64,000 nt of DNA, from the NCBI GenBank assembly GCA_034769895.1, contig CM068371.1, forward strand, positions 404,533,969 to 404,597,968, given 5' to 3'. The notes under the pieces are model-generated. The model worked only from the letters and a program-made list of their open reading frames with translations, ran no database searches and was not told the origin of the DNA. Shown one piece after another: positions 1 through 12,627 of the stretch. Numbering within the stretch: the stretch's first letter is position 1; the number at the start of each line of letters is the position of its first letter. The translations under genes were made by a program, and so were the position numbers. The stretch comes from Magicicada septendecula (taxonomy: Eukaryota; Arthropoda; Insecta; Hemiptera; Cicadidae).

Positions 1-330
1 GGCTTTCATTCTTCCACTACTGAATTTTTTCTTTTTCCTACGATTTTACCTAGCCTCCGTAGTCTATTGATCTTTTCTCCCAGCTTGAATTCCTCTATTA
101 CTTTTCTGTACTTACTCGTGTTCTTAATTGTATGTTCGTCTATATTTGGAATCCGTTCTATATTTTAATGTACTTCTTTATGTCATCCAAATTTTGTTTT
201 CATGTTTCATGTCGTTAATCAATAAACTTCCATCGTTTTCTTAATAAATGTCCATAAAATTATATTGCTTTATTAAAAACGATTTACAGTTTCAAACTAA
301 GTACGATAACTTGTCCTATCTAAAAACGAA
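1..330 (-). mobile_element. LINE 3' ORF tail fragment, copy 1
   Basis: Read on the minus strand, the segment near 260 gives FYGHLLRKRWKFI, the 'YGH' block found near the C-terminus of many LINE reverse-transcriptase ORFs. A charged tail of the usual type follows. The same ~330-bp sequence recurs in the same orientation at about 990-1335, roughly three quarters identical by eye. The reading frame is broken several times. I cannot name the clade. It runs off the window edge, so its full extent is unknown. Confidence 0.5.
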
Positions 331-985
331 TTATTCGAAGTATTACAAACAAATTACATAAGTGTTTGCACACGTGTGGGTTGTAAACAGACGATGTATG
401 ATGCATGCATTTCGTGACGGGGAACTGATTAAAAATTATAATTTTTTTTGAACACGACTTCTACAGCATAAAAACCCATGTTATGTAACATTTGGAATTA
501 TCTAACGTTAATTGCATCTTACGTTGTAAATGGCATGAAGTTTAAAAACTAATCACACGCGCGCGCGCACACACACATGCGAGCACGCGGGACATCCTCG
601 CTAATGCAGGCGTATTCGATGTCGAATGTTCATTGGGTTTCCATATAACATTATCAATGCAAACATTAACTAAGCGTACTTATAATGACATCATACACGA
701 GCATACAGAGTGCGTTTTAATATAATCTGTTCGTATGTTTATTCGATGTCCGTATTTAGTTAATAACTTACGTTTAGTGTTCACTTGTGTAATTATTTAT
801 TTATGTATTAATTATAATTAATATTTCATTTTACATGTAACGATATATTTTTATATAATTTTCAGCGCATATATTATCAACAGAATCAAGCCATCGTTAA
901 CAGAGGACGGAAAATTTATTCTTCAAATGTATGTGCTTTTTCATTATTCTGTCAAAAATCGGAAAAGTGAACATTTTTTATTTTC
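331..985. other. Spacer between the two LINE tails
   Basis: AT-rich non-coding sequence with a short CG/CA alternating tract at about 553-577. No gene, tRNA or transposon end was recognised. Confidence 0.5.
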
Positions 986-989
986 TCTT

Positions 990-1335
990 TACCAGAAAAA
1001 GGGCTTTCATTTGTCCACTTCTGAACTTCGTGTCTTCTCCTGTGATTTTACCTAGTCTCTGTTGTCTTTTGACCTTTTCTCCCAGCTTGAATACGTGTGT
1101 TACTTTTCTGTACTTACTAATGTCCTTAATTGTTTGCTCGTCTATATTTGGACTCTGTTCTATATCTTTCTGTACTTCTTTGTTTTGTTCTGTACTTCTC
1201 TGTATCCAAATTTTGTTTTCGTTAATCAATAAATTTCCATCGTTTTCTTAATAAATGTCCATAAAAATGTTATTAATTTTTAAAAATAATTTACAGTTTC
1301 AAACTAAATGCGATAATTCGTATCTGAAAACAAAG
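990..1335 (-). mobile_element. LINE 3' ORF tail fragment, copy 2
   Basis: Second copy of the sequence at 1-330. An open minus-strand frame of 83 codons (978-1229) includes NENKIWIQRSTEQ and KYRKVTHVFKLGEKVKR, which resembles the basic tail after the YGH block of LINE reverse transcriptases. A matching YGH-like stretch lies just upstream on the minus strand near 1262. The homologous sequence continues past the coding part (TTTACAGTTTCAAACTAA in both copies), so this is an element copy and not only a shared protein motif. Clade unknown. Confidence 0.5.
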
Positions 1336-2213
1336 CCCTACAGGCTTCTTAAAAAATCTGTTGTAGGGGCCTATATAAAAATATTTCATTGCATAAGAAA
1401 ATGGACAATTATTTATAGTTATTAGTACAGTAGTATAGACATGTTGCATAGTGTTCTCCATACATGTACGACTGTCGTATTTTCATTTGTTATTTTTATG
1501 TACACGCACTTTTGAAAACGGTTTTCGTTAGAAATGCTCAGTTAATGCCTGTATCGTAAAAACGACAATCCACGTGATGTGAAAAACTTCAAGACGAGTC
1601 TTTCGTTATGTTTTTGAAACAACCAGATCTGTCGCATAATACTGTAACAAATAAAACGAAAAATGGCACAGACGTGACTGAAATTCATGAATGTTGATGG
1701 CAGTGGACGGGTGCGCACGGACGCCGCGCGTCGAGACCCTAGCTCTGGCTGCGTCATATTGTACTCGAATTGGTGAGGTCACACGGATAGAGTAAATTGG
1801 AGTGGGCGGAACGCACCGTTGACAGTTAAGAACTAGATTTTAATTGAACACAAAGAGTATGCGCAGCGAGTCGGTCAGTCATAGTTCACACGGTGCCGGC
1901 GTGTATGCTTTACCTGCCGCCAGCGTATTATAATTCCATGCTCTATCCACTGGCCGGTCTGTTGTAACTGACAAACGATAAGTTTCTTTACTACGGTATT
2001 ATCAAGTAACCGTGAACTTGATCACGCTGCACAGTTTCTGACATTGTAGAGGCCAATGTCGTAAGTACTTACACTGCGATGTTATCAAGGCGTTTAAGAA
2101 AAACAATTACATTTATTAATTAAAATTAATTAATTGTAAGCATATCGCTCGGTATACGTTAAGGAAAGTTTCGCCACTAGTTTCACAAATTATATATTTT
2201 TTTTTTATAATAA

Positions 2214-2216
<3 letters not shown>
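1336..2216. other. Unannotated intergenic DNA
   Basis: A somewhat GC-richer patch at 1680-1960 is the only visible structure. The short frames here have no recognisable domain and I support no gene. Confidence 0.4.

Positions 2217-2266
<50 letters not shown>
2217..2266. repeat. (TC)n microsatellite
   Basis: About 50 bp of uninterrupted CT/TC dinucleotides. Confidence 0.97.
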
Positions 2267-2272
<6 letters not shown>

Positions 2273-2555
2273 CCATGCTCACCCCCACCTCACTACGTAC
2301 AGCTTCTAAGAATATTACCAAACTGCATTACATAAGTGTATTTACATCTTGGTGTACAACACCATGGGCTACGTGTGCAAGCTGATGTTTTTATTACTAC
2401 ACGGCTATGTTAACATTGGATCCGGAGAGGAGAAGCGTAGCAGCACTGGCACTGCGAGTTGCGTGGGGATAAAGTGCGTTCCCCTACGCCGCTTGACGTT
2501 CGTACAGTCAAAGTAAAACTCAAACGCGACTTGAAAATTTACCCGTTCGAAAATT
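2267..2555. other. Unannotated DNA upstream of a Penelope-like fragment
   Basis: Mixed-composition sequence with no feature I can support. It may be the 5' flank of the Penelope-like remnant that follows. Confidence 0.4.
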
Positions 2556-2559
2556 ACAG

Positions 2560-2872
2560 TAAGAGCATTAGAATACTTAAACTTTATACTGTGTTCATTG
2601 AACATACAAAACATTCTCAACACTCAAATCCAAACTCAGCAGTAGCAAAACACATAAAACTACAGTCTTGTGAATATGGTCCAATACAATATACAATTTA
2701 ACCGTATTGAAAACATGCAATGACAAAATAAGATCAAATATATATGAACAATACCGAATATACAAACATATAAAAGAAGAGGGCCATGAAAATCTATTAA
2801 ACGTTATGACAGACTTCAAAAATCATATCACTTTTGAAATATTACGACAAACTCAACATTCAGTAATCAGCT
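2560..2872 (+). mobile_element. Penelope-like element, endonuclease C-terminal fragment
   Basis: The plus-strand frame around 2595-2650 reads FIEHTKHSQHSNPNSAVAKHI. This matches the EH...NSAFAxHL pattern that follows the GIY-YIG core in Penelope-like retroelement endonucleases. A second frame, ending at the stop near 2871, contains EQYRIYKHIKEEGHENLLN, which resembles the family's C-terminal 'E..YIYK...LLN' block. The two pieces lie in different frames, so this is a decayed fragment. A hammerhead-like core lies ~160 bp downstream on the same strand, the order expected of the 3' end of these elements. The RT and the GIY-YIG core itself were not seen. Confidence 0.6.
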
Positions 2873-3027
2873 GATATAATATGTAAACATGAACACTCTA
2901 TAACAGAATCAGTTCTTAGGAAGCTTTAGACAACAACATATGTATCAAAATTAACAATGTCTAGTCTACAAATTCGTTTCTATAAATAATAACTTAGTGT
3001 TTTATAATATTGTGAACAAATGTGCTA

Positions 3028-3064
3028 TATAACCTGACGATGGTCTGTGACCGAAATCGATCGC
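3028..3064 (+). ncRNA. Hammerhead-like ribozyme core (CTGACGA / GAAA)
   Basis: CTGACGA (3034-3040), one extra T, GGTC, loop TGT, GACC, then GAAA (3053-3056). Stem II is a perfect 4-bp helix. The self-complementary TCGATCG that follows could form the next helix, but I do not find a clear partner upstream. It sits just downstream of a Penelope-like endonuclease remnant, where hammerheads are known in this family. Catalytic activity is uncertain. Confidence 0.5.
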
Positions 3065-3560
3065 TTTAAGAATATAAATAATAACATCATATGGTACCTT
3101 TAGGCTATATAAAAAGAATACAAAAAACATTTTTTAAATTTATGTCGAATATACGGATATATAAATGGTTCAGGACGTTTTGGGAGTTGAAACCTCCCGA
3201 AATTTCCCGTTCAGTAAAAAAAAACTATAATATTGTGTCCTTTCAGTGTTTTTAAAGGTCGATCTAATTGTTATTTACAATAATTTACAATTAATTTTGT
3301 GTATCGTTTACAAAATGACGTTGGGTAGTGAGTGACCGTGTAGTTATTCCTTTTACTCCCGAAATGAAATTCTCCTTCTCCATACGGCCATGTTCGAGAA
3401 GTATATATGTTTTATAATGGAAACAATATTAGGTTAAGAAACACAGCAAAAAAAACTATTAAAGTAAATACGGTACTGAACGCGACAATTTGTACGTAAA
3501 AAACGAACCAGACCTTTTTACTGTCGTCATTAACATTCCACTTATTTTTTAACGTGACTC
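3065..3560. other. Unannotated AT-rich DNA
   Basis: Nothing recognisable beyond short A/T runs. Confidence 0.4.
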
Positions 3561-3561
3561 T

Positions 3562-3624
3562 TAATTAATATTGTTGACTTTCCTTCCACACTTTTGAACT
3601 AAAAAAAAACTAATTTAATATAAA
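3562..3624. repeat. 60-bp direct repeat, copy 1 of 3
   Basis: Shares TTGTTGACTTTCCT, a C/T-rich stretch, TTTTGAACTAAA and an ATTTTATATAAA-like end with two adjacent copies at 7035-7099 and 7101-7161. The copies flank a 3.4-kb AT-rich block. Confidence 0.65.
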
Positions 3625-6600
3625 TATTGTAATAATAATAAAAAGATTGAGTCTGTATGTTCTTAAATTGGTGTGGCTCTCGACGTCTCACTGGCCTGAA
3701 ACACTTCCTTAAGTTTCCCAGCTGGTCGAGTCTCAATGGCAGCAAGACCAGTCGAGTAGCATAATGTTGATGAAGAGATATATGTTCAGCTTCACCGAAA
3801 GTTTCAAAACAAAAATTGTTGTTTTGAAAAAAAATTTAAAATAAAATTATGTTTATAAAAAAAAAATAATAAAAAAAATTTTCTTTTTATTAATTAATTA
3901 ATTATAATCAATTAATTAATATAGGGCTGCGAAGTTTTAAAAAGTGTAATGCTCTTCTGAAAAATGTAATTAAAGTTTTGGTATATTTTAAATAAACTAT
4001 CACCACTCATAAGATTGTCTTCAAACCAATCGATACTTGTTTACCTTTTTATTTTTTTTTTAGGTTATCTTCACTTATAGGTGGTAAAGTCCTGGAAGAT
4101 TATTAATTAGAATTATATTAGTGATAACTAGTAATATTTATGAAATAAAGAACTATTTAGTGTTGAAGAATATTAATGTTTTATTAGTTAATAGCAATAT
4201 TGACTCTTATCGATTATAATATCGATTCTCAGGATATTGAAAAAGTTACAAAGTATATTATATAAAAATCATACAGGGTTCTTTAAACAGCCAATTATTA
4301 TCAAAGTCAGAGAAATCGGGCTAATATTTAAAAAGTATAACGTTACAACAAATTAATAATTATTACTAAATACAGACATTGAATAATAATTTGAAAATAA
4401 TATAATTGTTTTTCACCAACAGCTGATATGTGCACGGAGAGGCATTGGAATTGTCAAAGAAAGATGGCTGCCGTCAAGTTGATCAAAATGTCGCTCGTTC
4501 CTGCTTCGTTCCAAATAATGTATTTTCTGGCAGTATTCCTGTTCTGGTGTCTGCAAATCTCTTGTTAAATGTTGTTTAGTGCCTGGTGTAATGTTTCTGG
4601 GTTGTATTTAGTGTATCCGTGTAATTATAAGTCAAAACACTTTTCCCGATACCGACACTAATACTTGGTTAATGTGTTATACAGTTTTCTGGTGTTTTGT
4701 GGTGTTTTTCGGAGTAGAAATGTATTGTTCAGTGTTATGTAGTGTTTCTTGATTGTTTCTGTTATAATATGAGAGTTCTAGAAGTATTTTACAAGTCACT
4801 CGCGATTTCACAATAACGTACTATACGCTCCTTGACTTTACCGTTGTAAGATAGGTTAGATCGTCACAAAACTCTCGTCATGTTAACCGTTCGAATACCA
4901 ATAATCAACTAACTGTTTCCTTCAGTTTCAATTAAACTCTTAGCCCATATAATATTATTCTTAACATTGTTCAAATATATTTTCACATCCTGTGCACACT
5001 TTAATATTCACTATATAAATGCCTAAACTTTGGTTATTTATCAATTTTATTCACTAGATGTTATTTAAATTAATCTTTCAGTTCATTCAGCTTATTTTCA
5101 GATTAAATAATGCCGTTTTATAGTGTTTTCTGTCCAAAAAATAGTAATTTTACTTTCAATTTGGTATACTCTGATAAGTCAAAACATTTCCAAAATTTAC
5201 TTCCTGTTATAATGTAAATTCAGCCATTTTATCAGTTATATTTAATATTAATAATCCTATATTGTATTAAAAGGTTTATATTCCCTTATTTTCTGGTAAT
5301 TAATTGAATTAGTTGTATTCTGAAACATTATTCTGGAATATATGACTCCCATGTCCAAATTTCTGAGTTTAGTCATTTTCATTTTTATTTATAATTCTGA
5401 ATATAATTTATTAAAATCTCTCTAAATGGTATGTGCAATTATATGGCTTGATCTCAAGTTTATTTTGTCTAAACCCCTTTTGTTTATTTGCATTTAAATG
5501 AGCAATTTCTCTGTTTTGATGAAGTTTAGTTTCCATTCTCTGGCCTAGATTTTTTTAACATTTTTTCCTTACAAAAACTTTACAAACAATATATGATGTG
5601 TGATACCCTCTCTGACTTTTACATATAGTATTATAAATTAAACATGTTTTCCAAATTACACAATAACAATTAGTATTGGTTACAATACAAATAACAGTCA
5701 AACAAATAAAGAATATCTTTAAATAAATGGTTGTCTTCAAGTCAGAAATTTTACAACAAAATCCTTATTTCTAACATGGAAATATGGTTCACAGAAAAAG
5801 GTTTTTTACTAACTAACATCTTAATTACTTCCTACTATTTACAAGTAGTAACTATTTTTATAGTTCTGATGTTAGTTGTATCAGACCCAAACAAATGGCC
5901 TTATATCTAAAACATTTTTAAACATTCTTATACTATATACATAAAAACCTTATATTTATATTCTTATTTCTAACTATTATTATAAGTAGGATTCTACAGT
6001 TTTTATACCGTCTTTTACCCATTGTCTTTGGGGAATTGTACCCTGTCATTAATAAATAAATAGCATAAATTGTTCAAAAAGTATTATGAAATCTGTTTTT
6101 CTTTTTGCTTAATAAAACAAAATGTCATTTTAAACAGATTTATGTCTTATGAACAACATATTGTCACAGTACACATTTCAAGTCATTGGAAATTGTATAT
6201 TTCATTGCATTCAATGTTTGTGATTGCCAAGAATGAAACACAAGGTTCATTTTTTATAATACCCAAAACTATCACTGGTTCACTTGCACTTTTATATTGT
6301 GTTATTGCTAAATGGTCGTATAGTCTTTTTAACACAATAAAATGGTTAGTGTTTTATAATGTAGATTTGTTCCATGGGTACTATATTATTGTTTCATCTT
6401 AGTTCACAGGTAACTTTTACTTTATACACTTCTCTCTCTTAAATTTATATACATGTGGTTTTCATTTCGTTATACTTTTATTTTTAAATATTGATTTTGG
6501 GGATATAGGGATTTGGGTGTCTTTTATAAGAGCATGACATCTTCTTCAGGATGCTGCCTTCTTCTTCTTTCATCAGTCTTCTTTTCTCCTGCCTTCTGGG

Positions 6601-7034
6601 ACTGGTATCTTCTCCATCTTCTTCTTGATGCCATCAGGTTTCTTGGGTTCTTCTCCATCTTCTTCTTTATTTTAGAAATACACCACCTGTATTGGTTGAT
6701 CTTGGCTTATTTTAGGGTTTCTATTCTATTTATTCTCCCTCGTTGTGGGTTTGGTCATATTCTGTACTGCTTGGTTATTTACTTTCTTACCTTCCTGGGT
6801 TATACCTTGAAAACCTTTGGTTATGAGACTGGTTTTGGATGACTCATCGCTAGTAACTCCTTTTATTTGAACTTGTATTTTCTTTATATAATAATGATTT
6901 CTTTCCACAGTTGCTATGAATTAATCTTTTTATATTAAACTTAATGCTTTCTTCCAAATTTAAATATTATAACTTCATTATTCTAATGATCAATTGCCAT
7001 TCAATATTATGCATACATCTGTCACGTTACAATA
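3625..7034. other. AT-rich block between 60-bp repeats, possibly an old insertion
   Basis: Very AT-rich (for example TTAATTAATTAATTATAA near 3890). A/T runs lie near its left side. A purine-rich minus-strand stretch at about 6520-6910 has a 60-codon frame (6726-6908) with no domain I can name. It could be a decayed retroelement inserted between repeat copies, but I find no reverse transcriptase or clean ends. Confidence 0.3.
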
Positions 7035-7161
7035 TTAATTAACAATGTTGACTTTCCTCCTACATTTTTGAACTAAACAAATTAATTTTATATAAAAACT
7101 AACTGACCATCTTGACTTTCCTTTTACATTTTTTAACTAAAAAAATTAATTTTATATTACA
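7035..7161. repeat. 60-bp direct repeat, copies 2 and 3 in tandem
   Basis: Two adjacent copies (7035-7099 and 7101-7161), each running from a 'TTGACTTTCC' core to 'AATTTTATAT'. The third relative is at 3562-3624. Confidence 0.7.
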
Positions 7162-9094
7162 ACTCTTAAATGTTATTAAACAATTCTGCGAGCCGTATAT
7201 ACGGCTTAGTCAAGACTAGACATTTTATTCTGCAACTTAGGTTACTATTGCAGTTCGTGTTTCCGAATACGCACGCGTGGGTGCAATAGACTGGCAGATC
7301 GATTTAATGAAGGGAACCGTTTACGAGATTAATACGTTCGGTTTACGAAGTCAGAGAAAGTGAAATGATTTGCCTACCTTCGACGAGGGGAGGATGAGCA
7401 TCACCCACCTCGTAAACGTGGGAACCGTATATAAATACAGAAAAGCAATTACTGCAGCGTTTTCCCCAGTGAACGAACGCCTACTGTGCGACTTAAATGT
7501 GCGTTTTATGAACGGTTTCTCAGAATCGAGGTGTAGGCCTGTACGTCATCCCGTCCGAACAAAACGAATTCTCCGGCGCTCTGCCTTTACAGAGTACTTA
7601 CCGAAGAGATTACGTCGTTTCATCACAGTGGCTATAAATGCAAACTTTGTTAATACGCCTAAGTATTACAGTGATTTAGGAGCAGAAGTAGGCTTCACGC
7701 GTTGAGTTGGAACAAAGCTAACGGACGAGCTTTACGGGTTTTCTTCAGTGTGTCAGGTCTCCGGTTATATCCCCCCCACTCAAAGTTGAATCATATCTCT
7801 CACCGCCTCATAATCTTTCTCTGCATAACTTGAAAATAAAGAAAATCTAGCAGGCCTACGACGGTATTACAGTAATGACTTTGCGTTAGAGACAAGGTCC
7901 GATTGCAAATATAATAATACTGAAACAAACAATTTTTAAAATAAGGCGCATCATGTAACGTTATCTTTTCTCGAGTGAGTTCAAAATGATTTGAGGGAAC
8001 TAACAACAAAAAATTACAAACTCTTCAGGATTTCAGTAAATTAGAAAAACGATAAGCCTTATATTTACCGCAAAGAATGGATTATATTGTATGTATGAAA
8101 GAGAGCGGTAATATTAAATTTTACAGAGGTAATGTTAAATTTTACTTAATTCTCAAAAAACAAATTTTCTTAAAGGACAACGGATACAGAAATTCACAAT
8201 TGCCAGTTTTAATAAAATTCGAAATTTCATATCAAGTTCCTTACAAATTGTTGACACAATTTCGAGAAGATGGATTTAAAAAAAAAATTAACATGTCGAG
8301 CCATTCGCGAGTCATTTACAGTACAGAATCGACCCGTACAGTCATTTACAGTCACTACAGGTAACACGTTCAACTACGCAAAGGCAAAAGAATACAGTAG
8401 TTAGTTACACGGATGAAAACATATGTTACAGTAAGCCGCTTCGCTCGTGCCTTGTAAAGTGAGAAGCAAGGACGTTTTGTGTTTCTAACCAGAGACCAGA
8501 GAAGTATCGGTTGCTGCTTGTGGTCTCCGACTGGTGACGACACGATACACAGGTCTGCCTTATTGAAGTAATTATGCGATGTTATTGTATACTGTAGTAT
8601 TCTGCAGGCTTGCACACATCACTGCTAATTACAAACGGAAACGCTAGACCTTTTGTACATCGTACGGAAGGTGTCAAAATCTTTTGAGTTTCTTATTTCT
8701 ATTTAGTATTTTTTAAATTAAAATGAAAGCGTAGAGTTCGATCGCCGTGTCTTGTAAAAACTCATTCTTTAGGCCAGTTGTTTGGATCTCGCCTAACAAA
8801 CTCATACCAAATGTTCACTAATAATTTTTCCTTCATACATTTTTTTTTAACAAACGCTCCTGCTCGATCAAGCTTTAGTTACTTGTATGGTAAACACTTG
8901 ACAAACCAGTTTCCAGAACTTAGTTCAGTACCACCGTTAGTTTGGCATATTACTGGCGGTAAACTGGAACATAGTGAACTGGAAACGTAAATTTGATGTA
9001 CTTGGCACTTAACGAAACGTCGAGTCAGGGAGACGTGTGTATTGCAGAAATCTTGTGCCGCACTGCCTCCATAGCAGTAATTTTTCTTTCACAT
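7162..9094. other. Unannotated intergenic DNA
   Basis: Contains the perfect 16-bp palindrome AGCCGTATATACGGCT at about 7190-7205. A 111-codon plus frame at 7370-7705 has no recognisable domain, and I do not call it a gene. Confidence 0.4.
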
Positions 9095-9096
9095 TT

Positions 9097-9206
9097 CTAT
9101 CCCAAAAATCTATAGTCGTCCTCAGAAACTGAGGATGATTTTTGAAGGACCTTGTTGAAAGTCCTACCTCACGGTTTCTGAGGACAACCCCAGATTTTTG
9201 GGGTAG
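9097..9206. repeat. Foldback (inverted repeat) of ~110 bp
   Basis: The left arm (9097-~9142, CTATCCCAAAAATC... GTCCTCAGAAACTGAGG) is complementary with a few mismatches to the right arm (9161-9206). The loop is ~20 bases. The RNA would form a long imperfect hairpin. It could be a small MITE-like foldback or a hairpin RNA source. Confidence 0.75.
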
Positions 9207-10478
9207 AAAATACTACAATGGAGGTTTTCCGTATATTACGATCGCCGAAAGCGTAGGAGTTTCAAACAGTCTATTAGATTTGTTAGAATATGGTAACAAT
9301 CACAGTTTTACAGCTACCGGAGTCGGGATGTAGCCAGCATGTACAAGTATTTTTAATTTTTGCTTATATGATGTTTACACCGATGTTTGCTTGTAAAGAC
9401 AATTAATTGTTTTCAAAAATCTCCAAACTACTGCTGCAAAAATCCCATCGGGAAAGATGTACAAAATGCTAATTTGTCTTTAGTGACTGAATCAAAAATA
9501 TTTCTAAATTGGTTTGGGTTATTTACAGTAAAAGTACAATAATGTACCATAATAATGTACATACGATAATAGTACACGATGAAGTAATTTTACGCAAGCG
9601 TATTTAAAGCCTATAGTAAACAATTAGAACCACATACTGTCTAGAAAATGCCCATTATCTCGAGGACCAGTATCGAAATAATTTCACAAGTTGTGGAGAA
9701 CTAAATCTATTTCTGAAATCGCATCGACTATAGTTTTAAGCCAATACCAATTCCATTCCAGAATTAGGTGACAATAGGCCTACGTGTTTTGTTGCTTTTA
9801 AGCCATCTTTCGCGTTTTCGCGTACACTGCCTACACGTTTTCTTCTTATTGTTCTTGTTCTACATCTTTTCTGCCTACATGTTTATATTTACAGACATAT
9901 CAGGTTCTTTTATCAGATCTGTTACTTTTTGGTCGGTTTTGGATCCATAAAGAAGAGTGAGAACAACGTTAAATTTCACTCAAATTTCCTATATCGATGT
10001 CCCACAAACTGATCGAAAACAGTTGACTTTCTCCACAGTGCCCTCGTCGATTTGACATAAACCACATTCATGGCAGCGGAGGTATTTTGTTCATCGTTTG
10101 CCCTTAATTTAGCATTTTATTATCTGCTTTAATTAACAATTTACATTCTGACCGTTTATAATTGTTACAAGATATAACTATGTCTTTAATAATTTGTTAC
10201 AATTCTCTTTTTATCTTGACAATCTGTAAACCTCGATATAAGGTATTTAAAACAGTTTCAGAATTGTAAGATAAAAAAAATTATCTGATGGCGACAGGGA
10301 ATGGCTTCTAGTACGTTTTCTCCTATATAATATTCGTGAAGTGTTATCCGGTGGTCCCCAGTCAGTGTTGGAATGCCCATGCTCCTGATGATTCTGCAGT
10401 CTTGCGTTATTTCCATTACAGCGTCTTCATTCTGTAAGGTTTGTTCAGTGCGGTTGACCTACTTTCTACATGTCCCGC

Positions 10479-10479
<1 letters not shown>
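9207..10479. other. Unannotated intergenic DNA
   Basis: Short frames only. Nothing recognised. Confidence 0.4.

Positions 10480-10528
<49 letters not shown>
10480..10528. repeat. (CT)n microsatellite
   Basis: About 48 bp of CT dinucleotides. The long open frames over it are an artefact of the Ser-Leu repeat. Confidence 0.97.
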
Positions 10529-10532
<4 letters not shown>

Positions 10533-12282
10533 AACTATACCCTCACATGTGTACTTCTCTCTTCCGTGTGGTTAACATGTCACTTCGTTTTCTTCACTTC
10601 AGTCCCATTGTGTACTGTGACAAAATTAATACGTGGATCTATTTCCACTTTCATGGTAAATGCATGAACTCTACTTCACGACTTCCCGTCAGTTATTTAT
10701 TTCAGACGTTTTTACTCTTCCATTCGTTATATATACATTTCTCATATAAACAGATACGTTGGGAATACGCTCCCAAGTGTGTGTATTTATTGATTTTACG
10801 GTCCCATAACGTTGCTACCGTGTATAATATTTTTATTTTTTTTTTAATAAAAGCTACAGCAATCACAAAATAGGAATACGCGGGTACTTCCCAAACAGCG
10901 TGTAAAATTTCGCTATGTTAGATTTTTTATGTTATTTGTTGGATTAAGCTACTCTTATCTTCATAATACTATTGAAGGTGTAAAGAAAACTGGTTCACAA
11001 CGATGGTGCAGATTAACATCGGTTACGAATGACTACTTCCAAATATTTGCAACATATCACAAATGTCTCACATTTTATTCACTGTACCATGTGAATATGT
11101 AGTTTTATAATTATACTTTCTAAGTAAACAGTTATGTAGTATAAATATATACTATAGTTTTAGAGTTAATAAAATTATACGCGCGACTTGTGGAATATTC
11201 GGTTCAAGGTCGCGATCCCCTTAGATAGTAAGATGCACTCTAACTACCCTTCTGTTAAAGGATGTTCGACCTAATACGACATTGCACTACTCAGTTTGCT
11301 GCGTGAGCTAAACGCGTGTCGCGAGTCAGAACTCAGCGACGTAAAATGTTGCCTTCTGAACATCTGAACTTGCGTAATCATTTATTTTTGTGTAACATGA
11401 TTGAAAGAACTTGGTCGGCGACCAACTACTGGCGTTCCAGTGGAACTGGCCGATTCGGTTTGTTCTGTGTATCTTTTCTAATGACCTCTAATGACCTCAT
11501 TCTCCCTTTTTACGAGTGTCCCCAGAAAATACATTGGGCTTGTTTACTTACTTGTCGTTACAAAATATTTTATTTTTATAATTTATTCAGTTTATTACTT
11601 CATATGAAGTGTTAGCTTGATTTTAACACTTCCATAAATGTCTACAACCGATAAACGAAATTAATAGATAAAAAGAACTTGTTCAGAAGTCGCATTATAA
11701 TAATTATAAAAATCGAGAAAACTAGAGTCAACTATAGGCAAGAACCTAACGTGGTTCTTGTGGCGTGCACTGTCGAGGTGTCTTCACCCTCTACTACTGG
11801 GGGCTCTTCTCTTCCTCAAAGATATATATTTCTTGCCCCTCCAAAATAGATACCAAACTCAGGAGACATATCAACATAAGCAGATTTTACTTCAAATCTG
11901 ACAGTCCTTCAGTCAACATGATTAGCGTCAATCCTCCGGAGACATTCACTTAAATGTATCCTGTTACTTGTGCGGATCACTGAAAACGTACAGTTTGTGA
12001 GCAAGGACAGAAATTATAATACCACCGCAATAAACTAGAAAGATTTCCTCAAGTATGATTGTTTATTCTAACGAGCGTAGTTAAGTGAGGAGTCCGTGTC
12101 ACGTCTATTTAGAGACAATTACTTAATATCTGTTACAAAATGGGCGGTCAAAGGACACCAAGCGCGCTGTGTTACGCAAATGCGACAGTCCAAGTGACAA
12201 TGAACTATTTTTTTTTTGTTTCATTGGTAGTGGGAACCGGGTTCGACATAACCTACTCCACACCACGAATGTGGGTCACTGC
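10529..12282. other. Unannotated intergenic DNA
   Basis: No gene or transposon end that I can support. Confidence 0.4.
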
Positions 12283-12283
12283 T

Positions 12284-12315
12284 AATATGTTTCGGTAGGC
12301 CGTCGTCAGTCCGTC
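12284..12315 (-). ncRNA. Hammerhead-like core (minus strand), weak
   Basis: The minus strand reads CTGACGA (12309-12303), C, GG, CCTA, CC, GAAA (12293-12290). The layout is the same as the other cores in the window: one extra base after CTGANGA, then a stem, then GAAA. Stem II here is only 2-3 bp and flanking helices are not evident. Confidence 0.3.
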
Positions 12316-12626
12316 TGTTTATTAAGCAAATCCGACAATAAATTGAGGCGGGCACATTATACGGCAGCCAGTGGGAAGCCGCAAGGCGCGCCAAACAGTT
12401 ATTACCGCGTTGCTGACACCGACCGAGTTCACATACACAATGAAGACAAAATTACAGTCATATTTATGCTAATATCTTACACAATATGTGTGCGTAATAT
12501 GTATGTATTATTGTATGGGGATTGAAATAAACACTGTATAACGTACATATTATGCAGCAAGGATATTTTTTTAAGATACGGGTACGTTATTTAACGGACG
12601 TACACGCGTGTGTGTTTGTGTGAGAG

Positions 12627-12627
<1 letters not shown>

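Noticed and set aside
6513-6908. Purine-rich minus strand with Lys/Glu-rich frame, possible LINE ORF1
   Set aside because: Low complexity and no adjacent reverse transcriptase; cannot separate it from compositional bias.
7370-7705. 111-codon plus frame
   Set aside because: No domain, no splice context, basic and low in conserved-looking patches; likely chance in a GC-richer patch.
10373-10873. 166-codon plus-strand open frame
   Set aside because: Its length comes from the CT microsatellite (Ser-Leu repeats). The flanking residues show no domain.
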